A stretch of DNA of 64,000 nucleotides from contig NZ_SOAY01000010.1 of the NCBI RefSeq assembly GCF_004364165.1, forward strand, positions 957,098-1,021,097. The letters run 5' to 3'. Of the stretch, positions 28,179 to 36,236 are shown piece by piece. Under the pieces are notes generated by a model that had not been told where the DNA came from, ran no database searches, and saw nothing but the letters and a program-made list of their open reading frames with translations. Position 1 is the stretch's first letter. The number at the start of each line of letters is the position of its first letter. The position numbers and the translations under genes were made by a program. This DNA comes from Maribacter spongiicola (GTDB lineage: Bacteria > Bacteroidota > Bacteroidia > Flavobacteriales > Flavobacteriaceae).

Positions 28179-29090
28179 TTAACCGTTAAGCGCAACTACC
28201 TCATTTACTTTGTCTCCCATCATATTTTTTAGCATTGTCTCGATACCGTTTTTCAACGTGAAAGTTGATGATGGGCAACCGCTACAAGCTCCTTGCAAAA
28301 TAACATTAACTGTTTTGCTTTCTACATCGTATGATTGAAACATGATATTGCCACCATCACTTGCTACGGCTGGTTTTACGTATTCTTCTAAGATGTCAAC
28401 TATTTCTTGAGAGGTTTCATCAAGCGCTATTGTGCTTTCTGCCGATATAGTTTCAGATACTTGCGCTTCTGCACCAATTGCTTTTGCGTTATCAGCAACA
28501 ATTTCTTTACCGTCAGCGATGAAATTTCTAATTACTTCGCGTAGTTCGATGTTAATATCGTCCCATTCTGCAACTTCATATTTGGAAACAGAAACGTAGT
28601 TCTCATCTATAAATACTTGTTTTACGAACGGAAACTGAAATAGCTCCATAGCCAACTTGGAATCTCTAGCTTCATCAATATTCTTGAATTCGAATGCCGA
28701 TGCTACAATTTTCTTGCTTACCACAAACTTCATCGTAGATGGGTTAGGTGTAACCTCGGCATAAACAGTTACCGGCACTGGTTTATCCATGTCTTCTTCA
28801 ATAACAATAGGTTCGCCAGCATTTAAATACTCAACTAACTGTTGTGCTACTTCATCTTTCACATCTTCCCATTGAACAATATCATAACGTTCCAATCCGA
28901 TAAAATCACCAGAAATATAGACTGTTTTTATAAAAGGCAAATGAAATAATTGCTGAGCTAAAGGTGAATTTTTAGCATCGTCAATATTCTTGAATTCATA
29001 ATTTTTTCGTTGAACTAAAATGTGATTAGTTTCGAACTTTAATATATTTGGGTTATTGGTCTTAACGACCGTAATTGAATACTCTTTCAT
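28179..29090 (-). CDS. NifU/Nfu-type iron-sulfur cluster carrier with two Nfu_N domains
   Basis: A 303-residue protein with two tandem Nfu N-terminal domains (about 1-88 and 105-195; both contain FKNIDxAxxSxLAxxLFxxPFxK-like stretches) and a C-terminal NifU domain (about 225-303). The cluster-binding CxxC is in GACSGCPSSTF. Nfu proteins carry [4Fe-4S] clusters from the SUF/ISC machinery to client enzymes. The doubled N-terminal domain separates it from ordinary single-headed Nfu. Between the domains lies an Ala/Glu/Ser-rich linker. It is divergent from the PorP/SprF gene at 29214. Confidence 0.93.
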   Translation of the reverse strand: MKEYSITVVKTNNPNILKFETNHILVQRKNYEFKNIDDAKNSPLAQQLFHLPFIKTVYISGDFIGLERYDIVQWEDVKDEVAQQLVEYLNAGEPIVIEEDMDKPVPVTVYAEVTPNPSTMKFVVSKKIVASAFEFKNIDEARDSKLAMELFQFPFVKQVFIDENYVSVSKYEVAEWDDINIELREVIRNFIADGKEIVADNAKAIGAEAQVSETISAESTIALDETSQEIVDILEEYVKPAVASDGGNIMFQSYDVESKTVNVILQGACSGCPSSTFTLKNGIETMLKNMMGDKVNEVVALNG

Positions 29091-29107
29091 CTCTCAAAAA
29101 TTTTAAG

Positions 29108-29115
29108 CAAAAATA
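29108..29115 (-). promoter_or_regulatory. Possible -7 element for the Nfu gene
   Basis: On the minus strand the bases read TATTTTTG, matching TAnnTTTG, 17 bp before the ATG. The -33 element is not clear. Confidence 0.4.
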
Positions 29116-29213
29116 CAAAGGAAATCTTAGTTTGTACCTACATAATAATGTTGAGGTTAACTCGTTATAAACTTTATATTAGTGAAACTAAACCCTAGTT
29201 TTAAAGTCCCAAT

Positions 29214-30236
29214 ATGAAATACCATATACTTCTATTGTTTACCGTGCTTATGATTGGTTTAAAATCTACTGCACAAGAAGGTATTCCTGTTTATTTCGAT
29301 TATTTATCTGATAACTATTATTTAGTTTTTCCTTCAATGGCCGGTATCGGTGAAGGTGGTAAGATTAGGGCTACGGCAAGAAAACAATGGTTCGATGTCG
29401 ATGATGCGCCAAGTTTACAGACGATAAACGCTCATTTTAGATTGGGAGATTCCCCGAGTGGTATTGGTGCAATCATATTTAATGATGCAAATGGTTACCA
29501 TTCTCAAACAGGATTAAAATTAACATATGCCCACCATTTAAGAATGGGTGGCGATGATGTTAGGCAGTTAAATCAACTTTCTTTCGGATTAAGCGCAACC
29601 ATATTACAAAGCAGTTTAGATGAAACTGAATTTAGGTCTGTTACACCAGATCCAGCAGTATCTGGTATTAAATTAAGTTCTTCTTACACTAATGTTGATA
29701 TCGGGATTTCATATAACTATCAAGAATTTTACACGCATTTTGCCGTGACCAATGCACTAACAGGCAGTAAAAGAAATTTATATTACAGAGATAGACAAGA
29801 TAATCCTGAAGAGTTGGTTATTGATATTATTAGACGTTTTTTAGTTTCTACAGGTTATGTTTTTGGAAGAAGTGAATGGCAGTTTGAGCCTTCCGTTTTA
29901 TTTCAAATGACTGAATTTACCAAAGAGAAAAGTTTAGATATTAATGCTAAGGTTTATAAAGATGTAGATTTTGGTCGTATTTGGGGCGGACTCTCGTATA
30001 GAAGAAGTTTTGACGGAGCACAGTTTCAAGATGGAGCTTCTTTCGGGGAACAACGTTTACAATTAGTTACGCCGATTGTTGGTGCGAACTTCAATAATTT
30101 TATGGTTTCTTATAATTATTCTTATCAAATGGGAGATATCCGTTTTGATAACGGGGGATTTCATCAAATTACCTTAGGTTATGATTTCGGTCAAAAAGAA
30201 CGTAAGTACGATTGTTATTGCCCAGCAGCAAATTAA
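29214..30236 (+). CDS. PorP/SprF family type IX secretion membrane protein (lone copy)
   Basis: A 340-residue outer-membrane barrel of the PorP/SprF family. It has a signal peptide (about 1-20, ending STAQ), the family opening PVYFDYLSDNYYLVFPSMAGI in place of the usual YxxNxxxxNPAYAG form, and C-terminal strands ending ITLGYDFG. PorP/SprF proteins attach to T9SS substrates with type B sorting domains. Here no large adhesin is adjacent, unlike the second copy at 40676. It converges with the VWA gene. Confidence 0.85.
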   Translation: MKYHILLLFTVLMIGLKSTAQEGIPVYFDYLSDNYYLVFPSMAGIGEGGKIRATARKQWFDVDDAPSLQTINAHFRLGDSPSGIGAIIFNDANGYHSQTGLKLTYAHHLRMGGDDVRQLNQLSFGLSATILQSSLDETEFRSVTPDPAVSGIKLSSSYTNVDIGISYNYQEFYTHFAVTNALTGSKRNLYYRDRQDNPEELVIDIIRRFLVSTGYVFGRSEWQFEPSVLFQMTEFTKEKSLDINAKVYKDVDFGRIWGGLSYRRSFDGAQFQDGASFGEQRLQLVTPIVGANFNNFMVSYNYSYQMGDIRFDNGGFHQITLGYDFGQKERKYDCYCPAAN

Positions 30237-30238
30237 AA

Positions 30239-30264
30239 AGGTCTGCCCGTAATTGGGCAGACCT
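30239..30264. terminator. Bidirectional terminator hairpin
   Basis: Perfect 10-bp stem aggtctgccc / gggcagacct, loop gtaatt, between the converging PorP/SprF and VWA genes. The T run is weak on the plus side; on the minus side it is followed by TTTTTA. Confidence 0.8.
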
Positions 30265-30273
30265 GGCATTTTA

Positions 30274-31458
30274 TTATTCCCAACTGTAATCTTTTGTCTT
30301 AGCTTGTTTTTTAATTGCTTTGATCATAGCATTTTCAAGCTCTCCTGATTTTTCATCTTTTTGATGTGCAGAAATATAGGCTAATCTTTTCTTGTTATAT
30401 TCTTGTATCTCTTTTTGTATCTCTTCTCTTTCACTCTTTTTGTCATCTACATACTTTTTTATCTCTTTTTCATTTTTGCCTTGTAGCTCTTCTGGTAACT
30501 CATCGTTTTCCACAGAACTTATTTCGAATTCGGCATCATCGTAGGCATCAACCAAATCCCATTTTTTATTATTGTAAAGTCTAGAACTTTTGCTCACCGC
30601 TCTTTTTACAGCAACGGCTTCTTCCATTTCTAATGCATTACTGTCTTGTACTTCTTGTGCGATAATTTTTGATTTACCCATAGATCCGTAAGAAACATAT
30701 GTGGTATTTAATCTTGAATTCAGTTTAATAATGATATCGTCATAAGGGGTATTGATATGAACAACTTTCTTGTTATGATCAATAGCCATGTATTCTCCGC
30801 CTGTTAATGAAGCACCGTTTTTCCAATCGGTATTTATTCCCAATTCATAATTTCCGCAGAAAATAGTATTTACCACTACATCTTTCTCATTGGCATTTGC
30901 TAATGCAGTTCTGTAGTTATATCTACCTTGAGTAAATGGTTCGTTACCGGCTATGAAAATCATTCGCAGTAAATCGGGATTCTTGTTCCATGGTAATTGG
31001 TGTAAAGAGGTTTGCAGTACTTTACCACAGTATTCTTCACCACCATTGGTAGTCAAAGAAAATAGTTTTTCTGAAATCTCGTCTAAATCACTACTAAAAC
31101 CTAATACTTGCTGAATGTATCCTTCGTTAGCAGAAAGGTTATCATTGCCATATTGGTATAATGCAATTTGTAAATTTGGTCTGGTGTCATTACCACATTT
31201 GGCATAACTAAACTCGTTTACAATATCCCAAAGCTGAGATTTTGCTTGATTTATCAATCCGTCCATACTATTGCTAGTATCTAATAACAGGGCTATTTGA
31301 ACCGTGTTCGTTTCCTTAGGTTCATTTGGTTCAATTGTTTCTGTAGCTTGGGCAATCAATTCAATAGGTTTTTTCTTATCATTAGTATTACATGCGAATA
31401 CGGTAGTTAAAGTAAGAAGTGCTATGCCGAATGATCCAAGTTGCTTAATCGTTTTCAT
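30274..31458 (-). CDS. VWA-domain lipoprotein
   Basis: A 394-residue exported lipoprotein. I start at the ATG at 31458 (MKTIKQLGSFG) because it gives a clean lipoprotein signal with lipobox VFAC at about residues 19-22; the upstream ATG at 31479 adds seven charged residues. A von Willebrand A domain spans about 50-230, with the metal-site motif LLDTSNSMDG (DxSxS). The C-terminal part (about 270-380) is Lys/Glu rich and predicted coiled coil. VWA lipoproteins bind protein partners through the divalent metal site; the partner is not indicated by neighbours. Confidence 0.85.
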   Translation of the reverse strand: MKTIKQLGSFGIALLTLTTVFACNTNDKKKPIELIAQATETIEPNEPKETNTVQIALLLDTSNSMDGLINQAKSQLWDIVNEFSYAKCGNDTRPNLQIALYQYGNDNLSANEGYIQQVLGFSSDLDEISEKLFSLTTNGGEEYCGKVLQTSLHQLPWNKNPDLLRMIFIAGNEPFTQGRYNYRTALANANEKDVVVNTIFCGNYELGINTDWKNGASLTGGEYMAIDHNKKVVHINTPYDDIIIKLNSRLNTTYVSYGSMGKSKIIAQEVQDSNALEMEEAVAVKRAVSKSSRLYNNKKWDLVDAYDDAEFEISSVENDELPEELQGKNEKEIKKYVDDKKSEREEIQKEIQEYNKKRLAYISAHQKDEKSGELENAMIKAIKKQAKTKDYSWE

Positions 31459-31661
31459 AATTTTATGTTTTAAATTCAATGCTAAACTAAAGGCAAAGTA
31501 TTTCTCTGAATAACGAGAATGAGCGAACTGTCCGTTTCACTTAGTAAAGTGGCATTGGGAGTTTGTAAACCCGTGAAATGGTTGTTTAGATTAGGGTGTT
31601 TTAAGTAATACGCATTTTTTAGTGCCACAATAATCAGCTAAGTTTACCGTAGTAATAACAG

Positions 31662-33866
31662 ATGAAAAATTATAGTGTCTATATTGTAATATGTTTTCTT
31701 TTAGGATGGAGCGCACTTCATTCTCAAAGGCCAAACGATGCCCTAAGATTTACTTTAGAGGGTAGGGTAGAAGTTAGAAATACTGGAAAACCAATATCTG
31801 GTGTTTCCATTTCTAATGATATGGGAGACTTTGTGATTACTAATGCCTTAGGGGAGTTTGAGATTAGAACTAGAATTGGTGATCAGCTAGTTATAGAACA
31901 TGATGATATAGAAACCCTACGGTATGATGTACAGAAGAATGATGATGTTTTAATTTTAGTTGAAGATTTTGAATCTTCGCCAATTAGTAGTCGATCAAAA
32001 TCATTGCCAGATATAGCTGTCAAACATCAGCAATTATTAGATTCGGCCGAAGAGTATAAAGCTCAGGATATTGAAAGAAGTATTGACTTGGTAGCACAAT
32101 CAATTTCAATTTTAGGTAAACGAGGGCGAAAGAAAGAGCTGGCAAGGTCACTTTCTAAACTCGGTGAAATCTATCAATATCATAAACAATTAGATCTGGC
32201 TATTGATAATTACGAAGATGCTTTAGAAAACAATAAAACGATTTCTACTTCTTTGTTACTAGCTAAGGCATATAACTTAACGAATAGATTTGACGAAAGC
32301 TTAGGGTTATTGAATCCGTTATTAGAAATTAAATCTATGCCACCGCACCAAAGTGTAGTACTTTATGAATTGTTAGGTGATGCTAAAAAAGGAAATGGTA
32401 GAACACAAGAAGCTTTAGACTTGTATAATAGAGGGTTGTTGATTGCTGATAAGAATCAGATTACATCAAAAATGATTGACCTAAATTCTAAAATAGGCGA
32501 TACCTATTCTTTAGAAAATCAGAATATGGAGGCTGAGGCTTATTATGATAGTTCGTTAGAGCTTGCAACTCAATCTGCACCTAAAAGAGCTTTGCAAGAA
32601 AAAGAAAAGGTTGCAGATTTCTACAATACAAAAAATAGGTTCAACGAAGAGATTACTATGCGAAAAAGCAGTCTTCAAGAATTAAAAAAGCTTAATTCGC
32701 CCAACACAGGTGTTAAGAAATTAGAATTAGGCGACACTATTACATCACAACGTATTAATTACAAAATCGCTAATGCATATATTTCTCAAGACAGGTATAA
32801 TGAGGCCATACCTTTTTTAGAGAAAAGTATTGTTGAAGCAGATTCAGATGATGATTTATTGGTTCAGAAAGATGCTACTAGAAAATTGTCTGAAGTGTAT
32901 AAGGTGAAAGGTGATTTTACCAAGGCTTTAGATACTTATCAGACGTATGTGGCTTTAGTAGATTCGTTATATGTACGTAAAGAACAAGAGATTTCTAGAG
33001 CTACTCGTTTTAATCGCGAAATTGCAAATGCAGAAAATCGACTTACTGGTTTAGAGCAAGAAAGAGAACTTTCGCAAAGTAAATATGATCTTGCGCTTAC
33101 AGAGCAGGAATTGGTGAAAGAAAGTAATAAGCGGCAGCAATTAGTAATTTATTCCCTCATATTCGGACTCCTATTAACCCTATTGGCGGCTTTTTTCTTT
33201 TATCGAAGCAATCAACAACAAAAACTGGCAAATAACTTATTGGCATTGAAATCGTTGCGTTCGCAGATGAATCCGCATTTTATTTTTAATGCGTTGAATT
33301 CGGTAAATAATTTTATTTCAAAAAGCGATGAACGAAGTGCTAATAGATATTTAAGCGATTTCTCAAAGTTGATGCGCTCTGTATTAGAAAATTCTGAGGA
33401 AGATTTTATTCCGTTGGAAAAAGAATTGCAGCAGTTAGAGCTTTATATAAAACTAGAGCATTCTAGATTTGAAGATAAATTTGATTACCAGATAGCTGTT
33501 GATGAGAATGTACAGGTTAACAAGTTTCAAATTCCACCAATGCTATTGCAACCTTATATTGAAAATGCTATTTGGCACGGATTGCGATATAGGGAAGAAA
33601 AGGGAGAATTGTTGGTGACTGTTAAAGAGAATAGTGCAGATTCTATTATAATCTGTATTACTGATAATGGTATCGGTCGAAAGAAATCTGCAGAAATTAA
33701 AACACAAAATCAGCGAAAACAAAAATCGAAAGGAATGGGCATCATTAAAAAACGTGTTGCTATTTTAAACGATATGTACACTGATAAGGTTGATATCAAA
33801 ATTTCAGATTTACAGTCAGATGGTTCAGGAACTAAAGTCCTATTCATTTTAAAAAGAGAAAAATGA
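31662..33866 (+). CDS. LytS-type sensor histidine kinase with carboxypeptidase-like and TPR sensor region
   Basis: A 734-residue kinase. It has a signal peptide (about 1-21), a carboxypeptidase-regulatory-like beta domain (about 28-95) and tetratricopeptide repeats (about 115-445). A coiled coil (450-490) and one membrane segment (about 495-516) follow, then a His_kinase domain. The phosphorylated histidine is in SQMNPHFIFNALNSVNNFIS, and the ATP site follows in NAIWHGLRYREEKG and ITDNGIGRKKS with GMGIIKKR. The TPR region would lie in the periplasm. The stop overlaps the response regulator start (ATGA), so the pair is co-translated. Confidence 0.93.
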   Translation: MKNYSVYIVICFLLGWSALHSQRPNDALRFTLEGRVEVRNTGKPISGVSISNDMGDFVITNALGEFEIRTRIGDQLVIEHDDIETLRYDVQKNDDVLILVEDFESSPISSRSKSLPDIAVKHQQLLDSAEEYKAQDIERSIDLVAQSISILGKRGRKKELARSLSKLGEIYQYHKQLDLAIDNYEDALENNKTISTSLLLAKAYNLTNRFDESLGLLNPLLEIKSMPPHQSVVLYELLGDAKKGNGRTQEALDLYNRGLLIADKNQITSKMIDLNSKIGDTYSLENQNMEAEAYYDSSLELATQSAPKRALQEKEKVADFYNTKNRFNEEITMRKSSLQELKKLNSPNTGVKKLELGDTITSQRINYKIANAYISQDRYNEAIPFLEKSIVEADSDDDLLVQKDATRKLSEVYKVKGDFTKALDTYQTYVALVDSLYVRKEQEISRATRFNREIANAENRLTGLEQERELSQSKYDLALTEQELVKESNKRQQLVIYSLIFGLLLTLLAAFFFYRSNQQQKLANNLLALKSLRSQMNPHFIFNALNSVNNFISKSDERSANRYLSDFSKLMRSVLENSEEDFIPLEKELQQLELYIKLEHSRFEDKFDYQIAVDENVQVNKFQIPPMLLQPYIENAIWHGLRYREEKGELLVTVKENSADSIIICITDNGIGRKKSAEIKTQNQRKQKSKGMGIIKKRVAILNDMYTDKVDIKISDLQSDGSGTKVLFILKREK

Positions 33867-34594
33867 GCTTAAACGCAATTTTAGTAGAAGATGAGGCAAA
33901 TAGTAGAGAAATTCTTAGAAATTATATAGCTAAATATTGCCCAAGTGTAAACTTGTTAGGTGAGGCTTCATCAATTAAAGAAGCCTTGGTCTTAATTGAG
34001 GCTAACGACTTAGATCTGGTATTTTTAGATGTAGAGATGCCTTTTGGTAATGCTTTTGATTTATTGGATCAATTACCAGACAGAACTTTTGAAACCGTTT
34101 TTGTTACTGCCTATGATCATTATGCAAAAGATGCTTTAAACAATCACGCTGCATATTATTTGACAAAACCTATCAATATAGATGAGTTGGTAAATGCAGT
34201 GGAATATGTAGATGGTGTTCGTGAAAAAGAGGCAAGTTTAGAGGGTGAGGTTTTAAGCACAAAATCGAACGGAGTAGAAGGGAAGTTGACATTGCCGCAG
34301 CAAGACGGATTTCAAGTATTAAATATTGCCGAAATATTGTATTGCAAGGCAGATGATAATTATACCGAAATCTACTTATTAAATAAGAAGATTTTGGTCA
34401 GTAAAACATTGAAGTATTTTGAAGATGCATTAACCGACTATCCGTTTGCTCGAGTACATAAATCTTTTTTGGTAAATGTAAATGAGGTCGTAAAGTATAG
34501 AAAAGGTAAAGGAGGTAGCGTGGTAATGTCCAACGGAAAAGAAGTGATGGTTTCCGCATCAAAAAAGAAAGATTTTCTATCCTATTTTAATTAA
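33863..34594 (+). CDS. LytTR-family response regulator
   Basis: A 243-residue regulator: N-terminal receiver (about 3-120) with phospho-accepting Asp in LVFLDVEMPFG and the conserved Lys in YYLTKPIN, then a C-terminal LytTR DNA-binding domain (about 145-243; ILYCKADDNYTEIYL and FARVHKSFLVN). It partners the kinase encoded immediately upstream. LytTR regulators act on promoters of cell-surface functions; the target is not evident. The carbonic anhydrase gene follows after 10 bp and may be in the same transcript. Confidence 0.95.
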   Translation: MSLNAILVEDEANSREILRNYIAKYCPSVNLLGEASSIKEALVLIEANDLDLVFLDVEMPFGNAFDLLDQLPDRTFETVFVTAYDHYAKDALNNHAAYYLTKPINIDELVNAVEYVDGVREKEASLEGEVLSTKSNGVEGKLTLPQQDGFQVLNIAEILYCKADDNYTEIYLLNKKILVSKTLKYFEDALTDYPFARVHKSFLVNVNEVVKYRKGKGGSVVMSNGKEVMVSASKKKDFLSYFN

Positions 34595-34604
34595 AAGAAT
34601 TACA

Positions 34605-35114
34605 ATGATAAAAACTGTTAGAGGTAAAGAACCCGTTATAGGTGAAGATTGTTTTATTGCAGAAAATGCAACTATAGTAGGTGAAGTGAGTATGGGAAAG
34701 CAATGTAGTGTGTGGTTTAATGCCGTATTACGTGGCGATGTTCATTTCATTAAAATGGGCGATAAGGTTAATGTGCAAGATGGTGCCGTAGTTCATTGTA
34801 CCTATTTAAAATCTCCTACCACAATTGGTAATAATGTTTCTATTGGGCATAATGCTCTTGTACATGGGTGTACCATACATGATAATGTGTTAATTGGTAT
34901 GGGTAGTATTATTATGGATGATTGTGTTGTAGAAAGTAATAGTATTATTGCAGCCGGAGCAGTGCTAACAAAAGGGACGCATGTGCCATCAGGAAGTATT
35001 TTTGCGGGTATGCCCGCAAAGAAAATAAAAGATATTAGTCCCGAATTGAGTTCTGGGGAAATCAATAGAATTGCAGAAGCTTATACCATGTATTCGGGTT
35101 GGTTTAAGGAATAA
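34605..35114 (+). CDS. Gamma-class carbonic anhydrase family protein
   Basis: A 169-residue left-handed beta-helix protein. The hexapeptide repeats are clear, and three metal-binding histidines occur in VVHCTYL, SIGHNAL and LVHGCTI, spaced as in gamma carbonic anhydrases (YrdA/CaiE group). The conserved RGDVHFIKMG is also present. It may hydrate CO2 or have a related acyl-handling role. It lies 10 bp after the response regulator. Confidence 0.92.
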   Translation: MIKTVRGKEPVIGEDCFIAENATIVGEVSMGKQCSVWFNAVLRGDVHFIKMGDKVNVQDGAVVHCTYLKSPTTIGNNVSIGHNALVHGCTIHDNVLIGMGSIIMDDCVVESNSIIAAGAVLTKGTHVPSGSIFAGMPAKKIKDISPELSSGEINRIAEAYTMYSGWFKE

Positions 35115-35137
35115 AGGTTGACTCAAAAAACCAATAG

Positions 35138-35170
35138 CTTGTTTCGATCTATCTAAATTATGTACTTTTG
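35138..35170 (+). promoter_or_regulatory. Promoter for fabD
   Basis: CTTG at 35138-35141, 21-bp spacer, TACTTTTG at 35163-35170, 20 bp before the ATG. It fits the Bacteroidetes consensus apart from the first -33 base. Confidence 0.65.
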
Positions 35171-35190
35171 AACCACCAAAACTAAAAGTT

Positions 35191-36078
35191 ATGAACGCGT
35201 ATGTTTTTCCTGGGCAAGGTGCTCAATTTGTCGGAATGGGTTTAGATCTATATGAAAAATACCCTATTGCAAAAGAGTTGTTTCTTAAGGCAAACGATAT
35301 ACTAGGCTTTGAGATTACAGAGGTAATGTTCAGAGGTACTGCCGAAGGTTTGAAAGAAACCAAGGTTACCCAACCTGCTATTTTCCTACATTCTGTTATT
35401 CTAAGTAAAGTAATGGGAGATTCGTTTAAGCCAGATATGGTTGCAGGTCATTCTTTAGGAGAGTTTTCTGCATTGGTGGCGAATAACACCTTAAGTTTTG
35501 AAGACGGATTAAAATTAGTTTCAAAACGAGCTTTGGCAATGCAAAAAGCCTGTGAACTTAAACCTTCTACAATGGCAGCAGTGTTAGGTTTGGAAGACGC
35601 CGTTGTGGAAAAAGTTTGTTCAGAAATTTCAGGCATTGTAGTTGCAGCAAATTATAACTGTCCCGGTCAATTAGTAATTTCCGGTGAAATATCTGCAGTA
35701 GAAGAAGCTTGTGAAAAATTGAAAGAAGCAGGTGCAAAACGAGCATTAATGTTACCTGTGGGTGGAGCTTTCCACTCGCCGTTAATGGAGCCTGCCAGAG
35801 AAGAATTGGCTGCGGCCATAGCTAATACTATATTTTCTACGCCTAGTTGCCCTATATACCAAAATGTGCCTACCACTGCGGTAAATAGTGCAGATGAAAT
35901 TAAAAAGAACTTAATGCTGCAATTGACTGCGCCAGTAAAATGGACGCAAAGTGTTCAGCAAATGGTAAAAGATGGTGCTACGGTTTTTACTGAAATAGGT
36001 CCTGGTAAGGTATTGCAAGGGTTAGTAAGAAAAATTGAGCCATCGGTTACCACTCAGTCTCCAGAGTTAACAGACTAA
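35191..36078 (+). CDS. fabD: Malonyl CoA-acyl carrier protein transacylase
   Basis: A 295-residue FabD, which loads malonyl groups from CoA onto acyl carrier protein for fatty-acid synthesis. The catalytic serine is in VAGHSLGEFSAL, the catalytic histidine in GGAFHSPLMEPA, and the substrate-gate arginine in LKLVSKRALAMQ. The N-terminal FPGQGAQFVGMG is diagnostic. Single gene with its own promoter. Confidence 0.97.
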   Translation: MNAYVFPGQGAQFVGMGLDLYEKYPIAKELFLKANDILGFEITEVMFRGTAEGLKETKVTQPAIFLHSVILSKVMGDSFKPDMVAGHSLGEFSALVANNTLSFEDGLKLVSKRALAMQKACELKPSTMAAVLGLEDAVVEKVCSEISGIVVAANYNCPGQLVISGEISAVEEACEKLKEAGAKRALMLPVGGAFHSPLMEPAREELAAAIANTIFSTPSCPIYQNVPTTAVNSADEIKKNLMLQLTAPVKWTQSVQQMVKDGATVFTEIGPGKVLQGLVRKIEPSVTTQSPELTD

Positions 36079-36236
36079 ACTATTGTTTCCTTAATATTAC
36101 CATTTAACCTATAAATCCTTTTTTCAACTGTTTGTGAGGGGTTTACCTTGATTTTTTTGTAATATTGAGACCCTCATTTTTGGTTACGGATTTAGAACAT
36201 CCTCCAGCCTTATTGTTGGGAATGATAAAGAATGCT

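Noticed and set aside
36165-36236. Upstream TTG and ATG starts for the Calx-beta protein
   Set aside because: The extra 19-24 residues precede an otherwise normal signal peptide and are charged or proline-rich, not signal-like; ATG 36237 gives a clean export signal.
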